DNA from: Geodermatophilus aquaeductus
GTDB taxonomy: Bacteria > Actinomycetota > Actinomycetes > Mycobacteriales > Geodermatophilaceae
Assembly: GCF_900182545.1 (NCBI RefSeq)
Contig: NZ_FXTJ01000014.1
Coordinates: 33,505-97,504, forward strand
DNA: 64,000 nt
Direction: 5' to 3'
Positions 43,691-52,400 of the stretch are shown in pieces. The first letter of the stretch is position 1. Every line of letters starts with the position of its first letter. Under the pieces are notes generated by a model. The model saw only the letters and a list, made by a program, of their open reading frames with translations, was not told the origin of the DNA and did not search any database. A program made the translations under genes and the position numbers.

Positions 43691-44287
43691 CTACAGCTCG
43701 AGCGCCAGCTCCGCGCGGATGGTGGCGTCGTCGGGCAGCGGCGACTCCAGCCGGCAGTGGTCGCGGACCATCGTGCCGAAGGGCGGCAGGGCGTCGCGGT
43801 CGATGCGGCTGGCCGGGTCCCACAGCCCCGAGCGCATGACCGCCTTGGCGCACTGCAGGTAGGCCCGCTGGACGGTCACCACCATCACCGAGCGCGGCGC
43901 CCGGCCGAACTCGGTGAGGTCGAGGTCCAGCGCCTCGGCGGCCAGGAGCTCCGCGGTGCCGAACACCTTGAGCGTCTCCTCGACGCCGGGAACGAAGAAC
44001 AGCAGCGCCACCCGCGGGTTGACCGCGACCTTGCGCAGGCTGTCGAGCCGGTTGTTGCCCTGCCGGTCAGGCAGCACCAGCCGGTGCTCGTCGAGCACCT
44101 TGACGAAGCCCGGGTCACCGCCGCGCGGGGAGATCTCCGGCCAGCCGTCGGCGTCGGCGGTCGACAGCGTGAGGAACGGCGCGAGCCCGATGAAGGCCCG
44201 GCAGTGGACGTCGAGGTGGTCGATCTCCTTGTCCACCACCAGCTGCGAGGGCGGGCGGTAGGAGGCGAGGACCGGGTCGGGCTGCAC
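43691..44287 (-). CDS. PPOX-class flavin-dependent protein
   Basis: A 198-residue protein of the pyridoxamine 5'-phosphate oxidase-like split barrel (MSMEG_1061-type): FLTLSTADADGWPEISPRGG (about residues 42-61), DRQGNNRLDSLRKVAVNPRV, and LLFFVPGVEETLKVFGTAEL. Likely binds FMN. GTG 44287 lies 6 nt after TACCGT (leaderless), back to back with the thioesterase gene. Confidence 0.88.
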   Translation of the reverse strand: MQPDPVLASYRPPSQLVVDKEIDHLDVHCRAFIGLAPFLTLSTADADGWPEISPRGGDPGFVKVLDEHRLVLPDRQGNNRLDSLRKVAVNPRVALLFFVPGVEETLKVFGTAELLAAEALDLDLTEFGRAPRSVMVVTVQRAYLQCAKAVMRSGLWDPASRIDRDALPPFGTMVRDHCRLESPLPDDATIRAELALEL

Positions 44288-44319
44288 GCTCCGACGGTAG
44301 CCCGGAGGGCAGGCTGCCC

Positions 44320-44325
44320 TACCGT
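44320..44325 (+). promoter_or_regulatory. -10 box of leaderless promoter
   Basis: TACCGT lies 8 nt before GTG 44334. A second TACCGT on the other strand serves the divergent PPOX gene, so two leaderless promoters sit back to back in 46 bp. Confidence 0.55.
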
Positions 44326-44333
44326 GGCGCCCC

Positions 44334-44732
44334 GTGGCCGCCACCTGGAGCTCCCCGGTCCGCTTCGTCGAGTGCGACCAGCAGGGCGTCGTCTTCAACG
44401 CGCACTACCTGGTGTGGGCCGACGAGGCCTCCACCGTCTGGTGGGCCTCCCTCGGCCTGCCGTGGGACGAGCTGTCGGCGCGGATCGACCCGGTGGTCAA
44501 GGCCAGCGCGCTGGAGTGGTCGTCGTCGGCCCGCTGGGGCGACACGGTCACCGTCGACGCCGCGGCCGAGCGGCTGGGGCGCACCAGCGTGACCGTGCGG
44601 TTCACCGTGCGTGTGGGCGAGCGCGTGTGCTGCGTCGTCCGGACCACCTACGTCGGCACCTCGGGCGGGGCGTCGGCGCCGTGGCCCGACGACGTCCGTG
44701 AGCGGCTCGAGGCGGCGCTCAGCGCGGGCTGA
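44334..44732 (+). CDS. Acyl-CoA thioesterase (4HBT, YbgC-like)
   Basis: A 132-residue hot-dog fold protein. [20 protein letters not shown] contains the Asp/Asn-His signature of 4-hydroxybenzoyl-CoA thioesterase-like enzymes. It probably hydrolyses an acyl-CoA. Its 3' end overlaps the convergent cobQ gene by 14 bp. Confidence 0.9.
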   Translation: MAATWSSPVRFVECDQQGVVFNAHYLVWADEASTVWWASLGLPWDELSARIDPVVKASALEWSSSARWGDTVTVDAAAERLGRTSVTVRFTVRVGERVCCVVRTTYVGTSGGASAPWPDDVRERLEAALSAG

Positions 44733-46224
44733 GCGCGTCCCCCGGCGGCAGCAGCGGCAGGTCCGCCGGCGGGCCGTCCTCGAGCAGCCGCCACAGCGCG
44801 TCGGTGTCGGCGTGCTCGGCCACCAGGTCGCCCAGGGCGTCGAGGCGCTGCTCGCGGACGGCGGCGAAGGAGGTGCCCGGCGCGGGCGTGAACCGCCGGC
44901 CGGTGGCGCGGGCGACCTCGGCGAGGAAGGCCCGGCGGAAGCCGTCGTTCTCCAGCGCGCCGTGCCACGTGGTGCCCCAGACGGAGCCGACCCGCCCGCC
45001 GTCGAGGAAGGCCTCGGCGCCGTCGGAGTAGGTGACGACGCCGTGGTGGATCTCGTAGCCGTGCACGGGGTGGCCGAGCGCGGTGCCCGACGGGCGGCCC
45101 AGCGTCTTCTCCCGCGCGAACCGGACGTCGGCCGGCAGCAGCCCCAGCCCCTCGACCGTGCCCGCCCGCGACTCGACGTCGTCGGTGATGGTGCGCGCCA
45201 GCATCTGGTGCCCGCCGCAGATGCCGAGCACCGGGCGGCCCTCGGCGGCGCGGCGGGCCACCGCCCCGGCGAGCCCGGTCGAGCGCAGCCAGGCGAGGTC
45301 GGCCACCGTCGACCGGGTGCCGGGCAGCACCAGCAGGTCGGCGTCGGCGGCCTCCTCGGGGCGGGTGACGAACCGGACGAGGACGCCGGGTTCGGTGGCC
45401 AGCGCGTCGACGTCGGTGGAGTTCGACAGCCGGGGCAGCCGGGCGACGGCGACCCGCAGCACCTCCTCGCCGTGCGGCGGGCCGGCCGAGGAGACGCCGG
45501 TGGGGATGCCGAGGGAGTCCTCGACGTCGAGCGCGGCGCCGGGCAGCCAGGGCAGGACGCCGAGCGTGGGCCGGCCGGTGAGCGCGGTGAGCTGTTCGAG
45601 GCCGGGCCGCAGGAGCCGCACGTCGCCGCGGAACTTGTTCACCAGGAACCCGGCGACCAGCCGCTGGTCGGCCGGCGGCATGAGGGCGACGGTGCCGTAG
45701 AGGGCGGGGAACACCCCGCCGCGGTCGATGTCGCCGACGACGACCACCGGCAGCCCCGCGGCGGTGGCCAGGCCCATGTTGGCGATGTCGTCGGCGCGCA
45801 GGTTGATCTCGGTGGGGGAGCCGGCCCCCTCGCAGACGACGACGTCGAAGCGGCTGCGCAGGTCGGCCAGGCAGGCCAGCGCCTGCTCCAGCAGCGCCGC
45901 CTTCATCGGCCGGTAGGACAGCGCGGTGACGTCGGCGACCGGCCGGCCGAGCACCACGACCTGGCTGGCGTCCTCGCCGCCGGGCTTGAGCAGCACCGGG
46001 TTCATCGCGGCCTCGGGCTCGACCCGGGCGGCGGCGGCCTGCATGACCTGCGCGCGGCCGATCTCGGCGCCGTCGGCGGTCACCACCGAGTTGTTGCTCA
46101 TGTTCTGCGCCTTGAACGGCGCCACCCGCACGCCCTGGCGGGCCAGCCACCGGCAGATGCCGGCCGTGACCACCGACTTGCCGGCGTCCGACGTCGTCCC
46201 GGCGACGAGGAGGGCGCCGCTCAT
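44719..46224 (-). CDS. cobQ: Cobyric acid synthase
   Basis: A 501-residue glutamine-dependent amidase that adds four amides to the corrin. The N-terminal ATPase domain has [20 protein letters not shown] and [11 protein letters not shown]; the middle has [20 protein letters not shown]; the C-terminal amidotransferase domain has GICGGHQML (nucleophile Cys) and the late [17 protein letters not shown] overlap with the acyltransferase gene upstream. Confidence 0.95.
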   Translation of the reverse strand: MSGALLVAGTTSDAGKSVVTAGICRWLARQGVRVAPFKAQNMSNNSVVTADGAEIGRAQVMQAAAARVEPEAAMNPVLLKPGGEDASQVVVLGRPVADVTALSYRPMKAALLEQALACLADLRSRFDVVVCEGAGSPTEINLRADDIANMGLATAAGLPVVVVGDIDRGGVFPALYGTVALMPPADQRLVAGFLVNKFRGDVRLLRPGLEQLTALTGRPTLGVLPWLPGAALDVEDSLGIPTGVSSAGPPHGEEVLRVAVARLPRLSNSTDVDALATEPGVLVRFVTRPEEAADADLLVLPGTRSTVADLAWLRSTGLAGAVARRAAEGRPVLGICGGHQMLARTITDDVESRAGTVEGLGLLPADVRFAREKTLGRPSGTALGHPVHGYEIHHGVVTYSDGAEAFLDGGRVGSVWGTTWHGALENDGFRRAFLAEVARATGRRFTPAPGTSFAAVREQRLDALGDLVAEHADTDALWRLLEDGPPADLPLLPPGDALSPR

Positions 46225-46886
46225 GCGGCGGAGCGGGGCGCGCCCCAGCCGGCCTTCTCCTGGCCCGAGAGCTCGGCGATCGCCTCCATGATCCGGTCGG
46301 TGACCTCGCGGCGGGCCGGGCCGTTGCGCGCCTTGCCGGCGTGCTCGGGGAAGGTCATCGGCTCGCCGAAGGTGACCGAGAAGCGGTGCGGCCGCGGCCA
46401 CCGCGCGCCGACGGGCTGGATGCGGTCGGTGCCGACGACGCCGACCGGCACGACGGGGCAGCCGGCGGTGAGCGCCAGCCACGCGACGCCGGTCTTGCCG
46501 CGCGCCAGCAGGCCGTCGCGCGACCGGGTGCCCTCGGGGTAGATGCCGAAGCCCTCACCGGCGCGCAGGACACCGAGCGCGGTGTCGAGCGCCTCCTGCG
46601 CGGCCCGGGAGGCCTCCCGCTGCACCGGCATGGCGCCGAGCGCCGTGAACAGGTTCCGGGTGGCCCACCCGCCCACCCCGCGGCCGGTGAAGTACTCGTC
46701 CTTGGCCAGGTAGCGGACCCGGCGGGGGGACGACAGGGGGATGACCATGCTGTCGATGAACGACAGGTGGTTGCTGGCGATGATGAAGGCCCCGGTGTCC
46801 GGGACGTTGTGGCGCCCGCTGACCCGCGGCCGGAACACGATCCGGAACAGCGGCCGCAGCAGGAACCGCGCGAGCAGGTAGATCAC
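46221..46886 (-). CDS. 1-acyl-sn-glycerol-3-phosphate acyltransferase-like (PlsC family)
   Basis: A 221-residue membrane-associated acyltransferase. The His-X4-Asp motif is in [11 protein letters not shown] and the EGTRS motif in [11 protein letters not shown]; a hydrophobic N-terminus ([18 protein letters not shown]) anchors it. GTG 46886 follows GGGAGGGGG. Though coupled to cobQ by ATGA, its role is in phospholipid synthesis. Confidence 0.92.
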   Translation of the reverse strand: MIYLLARFLLRPLFRIVFRPRVSGRHNVPDTGAFIIASNHLSFIDSMVIPLSSPRRVRYLAKDEYFTGRGVGGWATRNLFTALGAMPVQREASRAAQEALDTALGVLRAGEGFGIYPEGTRSRDGLLARGKTGVAWLALTAGCPVVPVGVVGTDRIQPVGARWPRPHRFSVTFGEPMTFPEHAGKARNGPARREVTDRIMEAIAELSGQEKAGWGAPRSAA

Positions 46887-46972
46887 GCGTCCGCCCCCTC
46901 CCAGGGACCGGGCCCGGCGTCTGCCCGCCGGACCGGACCCCGGGATCCTCCCCCGTGGCCGCCGCCCCCGGG

Positions 46973-47695
46973 TCAGTGCCCCCCGGACCCGGGCGGGCAG
47001 GCGTCGCGCAGGATCGCCCGCACCTCGGCGGAGAGCGGCCGCTGGCCCGACGCGGAGGCGACCAGGTCGACGGCCACCTCGCGCACCTTGCGGTGGGTGT
47101 GGCTGGAGATGTGCGCCAGCAGGTCGAAGGCCACCTGCTCGCCGCAGCCGGTGAGGAGCATGAGCACGCCCTTGGCCTGCTCGATGGGGGCCCGGCCGGC
47201 CATCGCGGTGCGCAGTTGCGACACCTCGGTCTCCAGCGCGCGGACCCGGTCGTCGGCCGGCCGCGGCGCCTCCACGACCAGGCCCTCGACCGCGGTCACC
47301 CGGCCGTCGTCGTCCAGCAGCGGCTCGCCGAGCAGGACGACGGGCACCTCGCCGCCGTCGGCGAGCAGGCGGACCTCCAGGCAGAACCCCTCCGCGCCGG
47401 TGACCGCGGCGGAGAGCGCGTCGATGGTGCGCGGCCGGTCGTCGGGGTGCTCGGCGGCGACGAGGACCTCGGTGCAGGGGCCGCGGCCGTCGGCGGCGAG
47501 GCCGTAGAGCGAGGACATCTCCGGCGACCACCACCACTCGCCGCTGTGCCGGTCGTAGCGCCACCGCCCGGCCACCCGGGTGCGCCGCGAGGGCAGGGGT
47601 GACGGGGCGGGGGGACGGGACAGCGGCGGCGGGGCCGCCACCCGCGGTGCGGCGGGGGTGGGACGCGGGGCCACTCGCGACTGGGTGGACGTCAT
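46973..47695 (-). CDS. PAS-ANTAR domain RNA-binding regulator
   Basis: A 240-residue protein. A Pro/Ala/Arg-rich N-terminal tail (1-40) precedes a PAS-like sensor (about 45-145; WSPEMSSLYGLAADGRGP) and a C-terminal ANTAR domain (about 155-215; LRTAMAGRAPIEQAKGVLML split from LTGCGEQVAFDLL). ANTAR proteins bind paired hairpins in nascent RNA and prevent termination. The PAS signal and RNA targets are unknown. The 162-bp gap upstream shows no obvious element. Confidence 0.9.
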   Translation of the reverse strand: MTSTQSRVAPRPTPAAPRVAAPPPLSRPPAPSPLPSRRTRVAGRWRYDRHSGEWWWSPEMSSLYGLAADGRGPCTEVLVAAEHPDDRPRTIDALSAAVTGAEGFCLEVRLLADGGEVPVVLLGEPLLDDDGRVTAVEGLVVEAPRPADDRVRALETEVSQLRTAMAGRAPIEQAKGVLMLLTGCGEQVAFDLLAHISSHTHRKVREVAVDLVASASGQRPLSAEVRAILRDACPPGSGGH

Positions 47696-47857
47696 GACGA
47701 GCTCCGGTGGACGCGCTCCGGGCGAGACCCGGGGGAGCGCCGCGTAGCCGGCTGTTCGACCATCCGCGGGGACGCCGGGTGGGACACCCAGCCGCTCAGG
47801 ACGACACCGACGCTAGTCCCGGTCCCCGGTGGCCGCGACCCGTCCGGCACGGATCGG

Positions 47858-49315
47858 TCAGACGACCGACACGGGCCGGGCGGGGGAGCGCACCGCCGGA
47901 CCGCTGCGCAGGGCGGCGTCCACCGAGGCCAGCGCGGCGACCGCGGTGCGCAGATCGGCGGCGGGGAGCGTGAAGGGCAGCCGCAGGTGGTCGTCGAAGG
48001 CCGTCCCGGTGCCGAAGGCGCGGCCCTCGGCGAGCACCAGCCCGAGCGGCGCGGCGGCGGCGGCCAGCGCGGCCGAGCTGCTGCCCCGGGGCAGGCCGCA
48101 CCACACCGACAGGCCGCCGCGCGGACGCGGGGCGGTCCACTCCGGCAGCCGCTGGGCGATCTCGGCGAGCAGCACGTCGCGCCGCTCGCGCAGCAGCGCC
48201 CGCCGGCCCTCGAGCACGGCGTCGAGGTCCCGCACGAGGACGGCGGCGGCCAGTTGGTCGAGCAGCCCGACGGAGAGCTGGCGCCGGCCCAGCGCGGTGC
48301 CGAGGGAGGCGGCCAGCGCGGCGTCGGTCCGCAGCCAGCCGACCCGCAGCCCGCCCCACACGGCCTTCGACAGCCCGCCGACGGTGACCGTCGCCGCGTC
48401 GGGCAACCCGGCGGCGTAGGGCGGCAGCGGCCCGTCGTCGAGGTACAGCTCGGCGGTGACCTCGTCGACGACGGTCAGCACGCCCTGCTGCCACAGGGTG
48501 GCGGCCAGGCGGCGGCGCCCGGTCGTGGACAGCCGGGCGCCGCTGGGGTTGGAGAAGTCGGGCATCAGGAACGCCATCCGGGGACTGCTCTGCCGGACCG
48601 CGATGTGCGCGCCGCCGACCAGCGCGTCGGGGTCCGCGGCGTCCACGGCGACGGGCACGCAGCGGGCGCCGGCCGCCCCGACCAGGGCCACCGCCCCCGG
48701 GTAGGTGGGGTGCTCGACCAGCACGCGGTCGCCGGGCTGCAGGAGCGTCTCGAGCACCAGCGCGGTGGCGTCGCCGGTGCCGGCGGTGACGACGACCTGC
48801 TCGGGGTCGGTGGGCAGGCCGCGGGTGGTGTAGCGGTCGGCGATCGCCGCGCGCAGCTCCGGGAGCCCGCCGGGCGCGTAGCCGTGGCCGGCGCACACCG
48901 CGGGCAGCCGCTCCAGCGCCTCGCGGTAGGCCGGCAGTAGCTGCGGCGCGGCCTCGGGCGCGGCGTGCGCCAGCTCGAGGATCGTGGGGTCGGTGCTCGG
49001 GGCACCCCACACCGGCTCGGCCGTGGGCGCCTCGACGACGGTCCCGGCGCCGTGCCGGGTGCTGGCGTGGCCCTCCTCGCGCAGCAGCCGGTAGGCCGAG
49101 GCGACGGTCACGCGGCTGACGGCGAGGGCGGCGGCGAGGTCCCGCTCGGCCGGCAGTCGGGTGCCCGGGGGGAGCTGCCCGAGGGCGGCCAGCTCGCGGA
49201 CGCGGCGGGCGAGCGCGGCGTACCGCGGGCCCGGCAGGTCACCGAGTGGCCCGACCAGGCCGGCCAGTTCCGCGGCGGTGGACTGGTCCGGCGCCGGTGG
49301 CATGCAGGCCACCAT
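47858..49315 (-). CDS. MocR-type GntR/aminotransferase regulator
   Basis: A 485-residue fusion. The N-terminal winged helix (about 30-98) shows LPPGTRLPAERDLAAALAVS and VTVASAYRLLREEGH; the C-terminal part is an aminotransferase fold with PLP Lys in VGGLSKAVWGGLRVGW and MPDFSNPSG. MocR proteins sense PLP or amine ligands. The start is ATG 49315 or 49303. The divergent neighbour is a small membrane protein gene; an inverted repeat lies between them. Confidence 0.9.
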   Translation of the reverse strand: MVACMPPAPDQSTAAELAGLVGPLGDLPGPRYAALARRVRELAALGQLPPGTRLPAERDLAAALAVSRVTVASAYRLLREEGHASTRHGAGTVVEAPTAEPVWGAPSTDPTILELAHAAPEAAPQLLPAYREALERLPAVCAGHGYAPGGLPELRAAIADRYTTRGLPTDPEQVVVTAGTGDATALVLETLLQPGDRVLVEHPTYPGAVALVGAAGARCVPVAVDAADPDALVGGAHIAVRQSSPRMAFLMPDFSNPSGARLSTTGRRRLAATLWQQGVLTVVDEVTAELYLDDGPLPPYAAGLPDAATVTVGGLSKAVWGGLRVGWLRTDAALAASLGTALGRRQLSVGLLDQLAAAVLVRDLDAVLEGRRALLRERRDVLLAEIAQRLPEWTAPRPRGGLSVWCGLPRGSSSAALAAAAAPLGLVLAEGRAFGTGTAFDDHLRLPFTLPAADLRTAVAALASVDAALRSGPAVRSPARPVSVV

Positions 49316-49322
49316 GCCGGAT

Positions 49323-49339
49323 TGGACCGCTTCCGTCCA
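49323..49339. promoter_or_regulatory. Inverted repeat at the MocR divergent region
   Basis: TGGAC-N7-GTCCA lies 8 bp before the upstream candidate start of the MocR gene. Short dyads in this position are often the MocR autoregulatory site. Confidence 0.4.
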
Positions 49340-49365
49340 GGCCCGATGGTGCCACCGTCTCTCCC

Positions 49366-49719
49366 ATGACTCCTGGTGCCGTCCTCGTCCTGCTCCTGCT
49401 GCTGGCCACGGCCGGGCTGGCGGTGGCCACGCTCGTGGTCGCCGTCCGCGGTGGCCGCGGCCCGGCCGACCCGCCGGCCAGCCACCTCCGGGTCGACCCG
49501 TCCGGCTTCCCGGTGCTGCCCGCGCCGCGCGGCGCCCTGCACCGGCGCGGCCCGCGGACCCGCTCGCCTCAGCGGGCGCGGGCCAGCCTGGCCACTCCGG
49601 CCAGGGCCGCGGCGGCCAGCCACACCGCGCGCGAGAGCCGCACCGCGCGGGCGACGTCGCTGCTGTCCGGGGCCCGGCCGTCGCCGAGCACCGGCCGGTC
49701 CTCGACCCTGCTGCCGTAG
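49366..49719 (+). CDS. Possible small membrane protein overlapping cobD
   Basis: A 117-residue frame starting MTPGAVLVLLLLLATAGLAV with a single membrane helix. The first 68 codons are free of other genes, but the last 50 run antisense to the end of cobD and look like shadow sequence (Arg/Ser/Ala/Thr-rich). Either the true protein is shorter and a stop has been lost, or this is a genuine long convergent overlap. No family recognised. Confidence 0.45.
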   Translation: MTPGAVLVLLLLLATAGLAVATLVVAVRGGRGPADPPASHLRVDPSGFPVLPAPRGALHRRGPRTRSPQRARASLATPARAAAASHTARESRTARATSLLSGARPSPSTGRSSTLLP

Positions 49720-50516
49720 ACGTTGCGCCCGCCCAGCCGCAGCCCGAGGGCGCCGGCCGCTGCCGCCTCGCAGCGGCCGGCGTTGGGGCTCGGGTGGGCG
49801 GCGCCGTCGCGGCGCCAGATCCGCAGCGCCCCGACCGCCGACCCGCCGGCCAACGGCGCGCAGGCCACGGTCAGCGCCGCGGTGAGCCGGGCGGGCAGCC
49901 AGTTGGCGGCGTCGTCGGTGCGCGCGGCGGCCCAGCCGAAGCGGGCGTACCGCGCCGAGCGGTGGCCGACCATCGCGTCGAGGGTGTTCACCGCGCGGTA
50001 GCCGAGCAGGCCGGGCAGCCCGGCCAGCGCGCCCCACACCAGCGGGGCGACGGCGGCGTCGGACGTGTTCTCCGCGACCGACTCCACGGTGGCCCGGGCC
50101 AGCTCCCCGGCGTCCAGCGACGACGGGTCCCGCCCCGCGAGGGCGGGCAGCAGCGCGCGGGCTCCGGGGAGGTCGCCGGCGTCCAGGGCCCCGGCCATCG
50201 CCGTCGCCGCACGGCCGAGCGAGGTGCCGCCGAGCACCGCCCAGGTGGCGGTCGCGACGGCGAGGGTCCGCAGCCCCGGCCGGTCGCGGGTGGCGCGGTC
50301 CGCCGCCGCCCCCAGCCCGGCCGCGCCCGCCACGAGGACCGCCGCGTACCCGGCGCCGGCCGCGCGGGCGTCCCGCCAGACCCGCCGCTCCAGCGCCGCG
50401 GCGGCCGTGCCGAACCCGGCGACCGGGTGGCGGCGGCGCGGGTCGGCCAGCGCCAGGTCGGCGGCGGCGCCGAGCGCGAGCCCGAGGGCGGTCGGGACGT
50501 CTCTCCGGCTCGGCAC
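49569..50516 (-). CDS. cobD: Adenosylcobinamide-phosphate synthase
   Basis: A 315-residue membrane enzyme of the CobD/CbiB family that attaches aminopropanol (phosphate) to adenosylcobyric acid. Landmarks: HPVAGFGTAAAALERRVW near the start, ATVESVAENTSDAAVAPLVW, GLPGLLGYRAVNTLDAMVGH, and WLPARLTAAL. About four membrane segments. GTG start 50516; divergent from def. Confidence 0.93.
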   Translation of the reverse strand: MPSRRDVPTALGLALGAAADLALADPRRRHPVAGFGTAAAALERRVWRDARAAGAGYAAVLVAGAAGLGAAADRATRDRPGLRTLAVATATWAVLGGTSLGRAATAMAGALDAGDLPGARALLPALAGRDPSSLDAGELARATVESVAENTSDAAVAPLVWGALAGLPGLLGYRAVNTLDAMVGHRSARYARFGWAAARTDDAANWLPARLTAALTVACAPLAGGSAVGALRIWRRDGAAHPSPNAGRCEAAAAGALGLRLGGRNVYGSRVEDRPVLGDGRAPDSSDVARAVRLSRAVWLAAAALAGVARLARAR

Positions 50517-50542
50517 GCGCCCATCCTGCCGAGCGCGCTTCC

Positions 50543-50548
50543 TAGGAT
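50543..50548 (+). promoter_or_regulatory. -10 box of leaderless def promoter
   Basis: TAGGAT followed by 7 nt and the ATG of def at 50556; no ribosome binding site. Confidence 0.55.
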
Positions 50549-50555
50549 CGCGGCC

Positions 50556-51113
50556 ATGCGTCTGCCCGGCCGTTACGACGGCGTCGCCCGGCCGATCGTC
50601 ACCTACGGCAGCGACCCGGTCCTGCACCGCGCGTGCACCCCGGTCACCGAGTTCGACGAGCGGCTGCGCCGGCTGGTGCTCGACATGTTCGCCTCGATGC
50701 GCGAGGCCGACGGCGTGGGCCTGGCGGCCAACCAGATCGGCGTCGACGCGCGGGTGTTCGTCATCGACTGTCCCGACGCCGCCGGCGAGGACGTCGTCGG
50801 GTACGTGGTCAACCCGCGGCTGACGCTCCTGCCGCCGGTCGACGGCGAGCCGGCCGAGGAGGTCACCGAGGAGGGCTGCCTGTCGGTGCCCGGCCCCTAC
50901 GCCGACCTGGCCCGCGCCTTCCGCGCCCGCGTCGACGGCGTCGACGTGAAGGGCGAACCGGTGACGATCGAGGCCACCGGCATGGCGGCGCGCTGCCTGC
51001 AGCACGAGGTGGACCACCTCGACGGCGTCGTCTACGTGGACCGGCTGCCGGAGGAGCAGCGGGAGGAGTTGCTGGCCGAGGCCGCCGGGCCCGAGGGCGA
51101 GCTGCCGGCATGA
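50556..51113 (+). CDS. def: Peptide deformylase
   Basis: A 185-residue metalloenzyme that removes the N-formyl group from nascent proteins. All three motifs are present: GVGLAANQIG, EEGCLSVPG and QHEVDHLDG (Cys and two His bind the metal, Glu is catalytic). ATGA overlap with cobL, so an essential housekeeping gene leads a cobalamin operon here. Confidence 0.96.
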   Translation: MRLPGRYDGVARPIVTYGSDPVLHRACTPVTEFDERLRRLVLDMFASMREADGVGLAANQIGVDARVFVIDCPDAAGEDVVGYVVNPRLTLLPPVDGEPAEEVTEEGCLSVPGPYADLARAFRARVDGVDVKGEPVTIEATGMAARCLQHEVDHLDGVVYVDRLPEEQREELLAEAAGPEGELPA

Positions 51114-52339
51114 GTGGGACGGTCGAGGCGCCCGCCGGGCCGATCGTCGTCGTGGGGATCGGCGCGGACGGCTGGGAGGGGCTGGCGCCCACCTCGCGCG
51201 CGGAGGTCGAGCGGGCCGAGGTGCTGCTCGGCAGTGCCCGGCAGCTGGACCTGGTGCCGGCCGAGGTGCCCGCCGAGCGGCTGCCGTGGCCCTCGCCGCT
51301 CACCGAGGCGCTGCCCGGGCTGGTCGAGGAGCACGCCGGGCGCGCGCTGGTGGTGCTGGCCAGCGGCGACCCGATGCTGTCGGGCATCGGCACCACGCTG
51401 ACCCGGCTGCTCGGCGCCGACCGCGTGCGGGTGCTGCCGGCGCCGTCGTCGGTGTCGCTGGCCTGCGCGCGGCTGGGCTGGGCGGTCGAGGACACCGAGG
51501 TGGTCACCCTCGTCGGCCGGCCGATCGAGCTGCTGCACCCGCACGTGCAGCCCGGCCGCCGGCTGCTGGTGCTCGGCTCCGACGGCGAGACGCCGGCCCA
51601 GGTGGCCGCGCTGCTGGCCGGCCGCGGCTACGGGCAGAGCCTGGTCACCGTGCTGGGCGGGCTCGGCGGCCCCGACGAGGAGGTGCGCACCGGCACCGCG
51701 GCCACCTGGTCGCAGCCGGCGCCCGCGCTCGTGGTCACCGCCGTCGAGTGCCGGGCCGACCGCGGCACGATGCCGCTGCCCACCACCCCCGGTCTGCCCG
51801 ACGGCGCCTACGAGTCCGACGGGCAGCTGACCAAGTCCGAGGTCCGGGCGGTGACCCTCGCCCGCCTGGCCGCCGTCCCGGGGCAGCTGCTGTGGGACGT
51901 CGGGGCCGGCGCCGGGTCGATCGGCATCGAGTGGATGCGCGCGCACCCGACCTGCCGCGCGGTGGCGGTGGAGGCCTCCGCCGAGCGGGCCGAGCGGATC
52001 GCCCGCAACGCCGCGCGCCTCGGCGTCCCCTACCTGCGCGTGGTGCACGGGCACGCGCCGGACGTGCTCTCGCGGCTCGGCGCGCCCGACGCGGTGTTCA
52101 TCGGCGGCGGGCTCACCACGCCCCTGCTCGTCGAGTCCTGCTGGGACGCCCTGCCGGTGGGCGGCCGACTGGTGGCCAACGCCGTCACGGTGGAGAGCGA
52201 GGCGGTGCTCGCCCAGTGGCACGCGAAGGTCGGCGGCGAGCTGGTGCGGATCGAGGTCTCCCGCGCCGAGCCGGTCGGGTCGTTCACCGGCTGGAAGCCC
52301 GCGATGCCCGTGACCATCTGGTCGGTGACGCGGTGGTGA
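51110..52339 (+). CDS. cobL: Precorrin-6Y C5,15-methyltransferase (decarboxylating)
   Basis: A 409-residue fusion of CbiE (about 10-205; VVVGIGADGWEGLAP, LASGDPMLSGIG) and CbiT (about 225-409; QLTKSEVRAVTLARLA, LLWDVGAGAGSIGIEW, GGGLTTPLL). It methylates C5 and C15 and decarboxylates the C12 acetate. Coupled to def by ATGA. Followed by two tandem palindromes before cobM. Confidence 0.95.
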   Translation: MSGTVEAPAGPIVVVGIGADGWEGLAPTSRAEVERAEVLLGSARQLDLVPAEVPAERLPWPSPLTEALPGLVEEHAGRALVVLASGDPMLSGIGTTLTRLLGADRVRVLPAPSSVSLACARLGWAVEDTEVVTLVGRPIELLHPHVQPGRRLLVLGSDGETPAQVAALLAGRGYGQSLVTVLGGLGGPDEEVRTGTAATWSQPAPALVVTAVECRADRGTMPLPTTPGLPDGAYESDGQLTKSEVRAVTLARLAAVPGQLLWDVGAGAGSIGIEWMRAHPTCRAVAVEASAERAERIARNAARLGVPYLRVVHGHAPDVLSRLGAPDAVFIGGGLTTPLLVESCWDALPVGGRLVANAVTVESEAVLAQWHAKVGGELVRIEVSRAEPVGSFTGWKPAMPVTIWSVTRW

Positions 52340-52341
52340 GC

Positions 52342-52386
52342 GTGCACCTCCGCGGACCTGCACGGTGCATCTCCGCGGATGTGCAC
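52342..52386. repeat. Two tandem 22-bp palindromic units between cobL and cobM
   Basis: Units at 52342-52363 and 52365-52386 share GTGCA...CTCCGCGGA...TGCAC and differ at a few positions. Each is a near-palindrome centred on CCGCGG. The second ends 14 bp before the cobM GTG. They may be a small dispersed repeat, an attenuator or an mRNA-stability hairpin. Confidence 0.8.
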
Positions 52387-52400
52387 GGGAGGCTCCTCCC

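Noticed and set aside
46887..46972. Second cobalamin riboswitch upstream of the plsC-like/cobQ pair
   Set aside because: The GC-rich segment lacks the conserved GCCACTG and AGTCAGGA core seen at 39.0 kb.
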